DNA of 5,545 nucleotides. It comes from Candidatus Kariarchaeota archaeon (GTDB lineage Archaea; Asgardarchaeota; Heimdallarchaeia; Heimdallarchaeales; Kariarchaeaceae). The notes under the pieces are model-generated. The model was given only the letters and a program-made list of their open reading frames with translations. It was not told where the DNA came from and did no database searches. The stretch lies in assembly GCA_016839545.1 (NCBI GenBank), contig JAEOUB010000515.1, positions 1 to 5,545 on the forward strand. The letters run 5' to 3'. Made by a program: the position numbers and the translations under genes. Of the stretch, positions 5,153 to 5,545 are shown one piece after another (positions within the stretch are counted from its first letter, which is position 1; every line of letters begins with the position of its first letter).

Positions 5153-5545
5153 TTATTCTGCCCATTCAGGAGGTTCAGGCAATTTGGTATGGAGGTGTTT
5201 CCCAGCTACCGCAGATGAATTGTTGACAGATTCCATATTTTTAATAATTTGGTCGTTCACATCCATAAGGGATCTTAATTCTCTCTGATATATCCGTGAC
5301 ATATCTCTTTTGGCAGCAGCTAAATCTCTCTCAGTTGTTTCAATCTTGCTGTCCAGTTGAAGATCTGATAGTTCCTTGGTTAGTTTATCTTTGGTACCTA
5401 CAATCTCTTTTGATCGATCGTAGTATTCTTTCAATTTCCCATCCAAAAACCTCTGAATATCTTGTTGAGCGTTCTCTTTTTTATCACGTGCCAAGTTAAG
5501 AGATGCATCACCGAGAGAGTCTTCAATCTCTCTGAGTAATGCCTC
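5153..5545 (-). CDS. Coiled-coil protein of unknown function (5' end outside window)
   Basis: I do not recognise the family. The 130 visible residues are highly charged and helical, with few prolines or glycines until the end: a long stretch rich in Lys, Glu, Asp, Arg and Gln with heptad-like spacing of Leu and Ile, consistent with one or two coiled-coil helices. The helical part gives way near the C-terminus to a probably disordered tail (VNNSSAVAGKHLHTK) ending in LPEPPEWAE. No signal peptide, membrane segment or cysteine is visible in this part. The frame is open to the right edge, and the residues beyond the TTG at 5494 (EALLREIEDSLGDASLN) continue the same helical character, so that TTG is internal and the real start lies outside. 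The gene runs in the same direction as the Roadblock gene, 94 bases upstream of it. A cytoskeletal, ESCRT-like or scaffold role is possible, but nothing here decides it. Confidence 0.75.
   Translation of the reverse strand, partial: EALLREIEDSLGDASLNLARDKKENAQQDIQRFLDGKLKEYYDRSKEIVGTKDKLTKELSDLQLDSKIETTERDLAAAKRDMSRIYQRELRSLMDVNDQIIKNMESVNNSSAVAGKHLHTKLPEPPEWAE

Noticed and set aside
5492..5494. TTG considered as the start of the coiled-coil gene.
   Set aside because: The frame remains open to the right edge, and the upstream residues continue the same charged helical pattern, so this codon is most likely internal.

Overview
This window reads as a compact stretch of an archaeal chromosome. 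The clearest clue is the pair of enzymes for the archaea-specific route to coenzyme A, pantoate kinase and 4-phosphopantoate--beta-alanine ligase. Supporting clues are TATA-type promoter elements, a probable leaderless gene, GGTGA-like ribosome-binding sites and a small free-standing Roadblock/LC7 protein. The last item, together with an adjacent coiled-coil gene, makes an Asgard-type archaeon a reasonable guess, but nothing in 5.5 kb proves that placement. The sequence is AT-leaning and almost fully coding. The longest gene-free stretch is the 154-base divergent spacer at 1766-1919.

Layout: (1) 2-949 (+) is the 3' part of a CPBP-family intramembrane protease whose 5' end lies left of the window. 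(2) 938-1765 (-) is a fumarylacetoacetate-hydrolase-family enzyme resembling FAHD1, meeting the protease tail to tail with a 12-base overlap. (3) 1920-3047 (+) is an uncharacterised protein, apparently two related V4R-like domains joined by a Thr/Ser/Pro-rich linker. (4) 3076-3963 (+) is pantoate kinase, starting at TTG. (5) 3996-4745 (+) is 4-phosphopantoate--beta-alanine ligase, with its own TATA box placed for a leaderless mRNA. (6) 4747-5058 (-) is a Roadblock/LC7 protein, convergent with the ligase and one base away from it. (7) 5153-5545 (-) is the C-terminal part of a coiled-coil protein that continues past the right edge.

The two central enzymes act in succession: pantoate is phosphorylated with ATP, then 4-phosphopantoate is joined to beta-alanine to give 4'-phosphopantothenate. 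The two-domain protein immediately upstream is on the same strand, 28 bases from the kinase, and probably shares its transcript. It is the only candidate here for something not already described: a possible ligand- or metal-binding accessory protein of CoA synthesis. That is inference from position and fold-like pattern only. The remaining genes have recognisable families but no evident link to CoA synthesis. I see no mobile element, CRISPR array, tRNA or rRNA.
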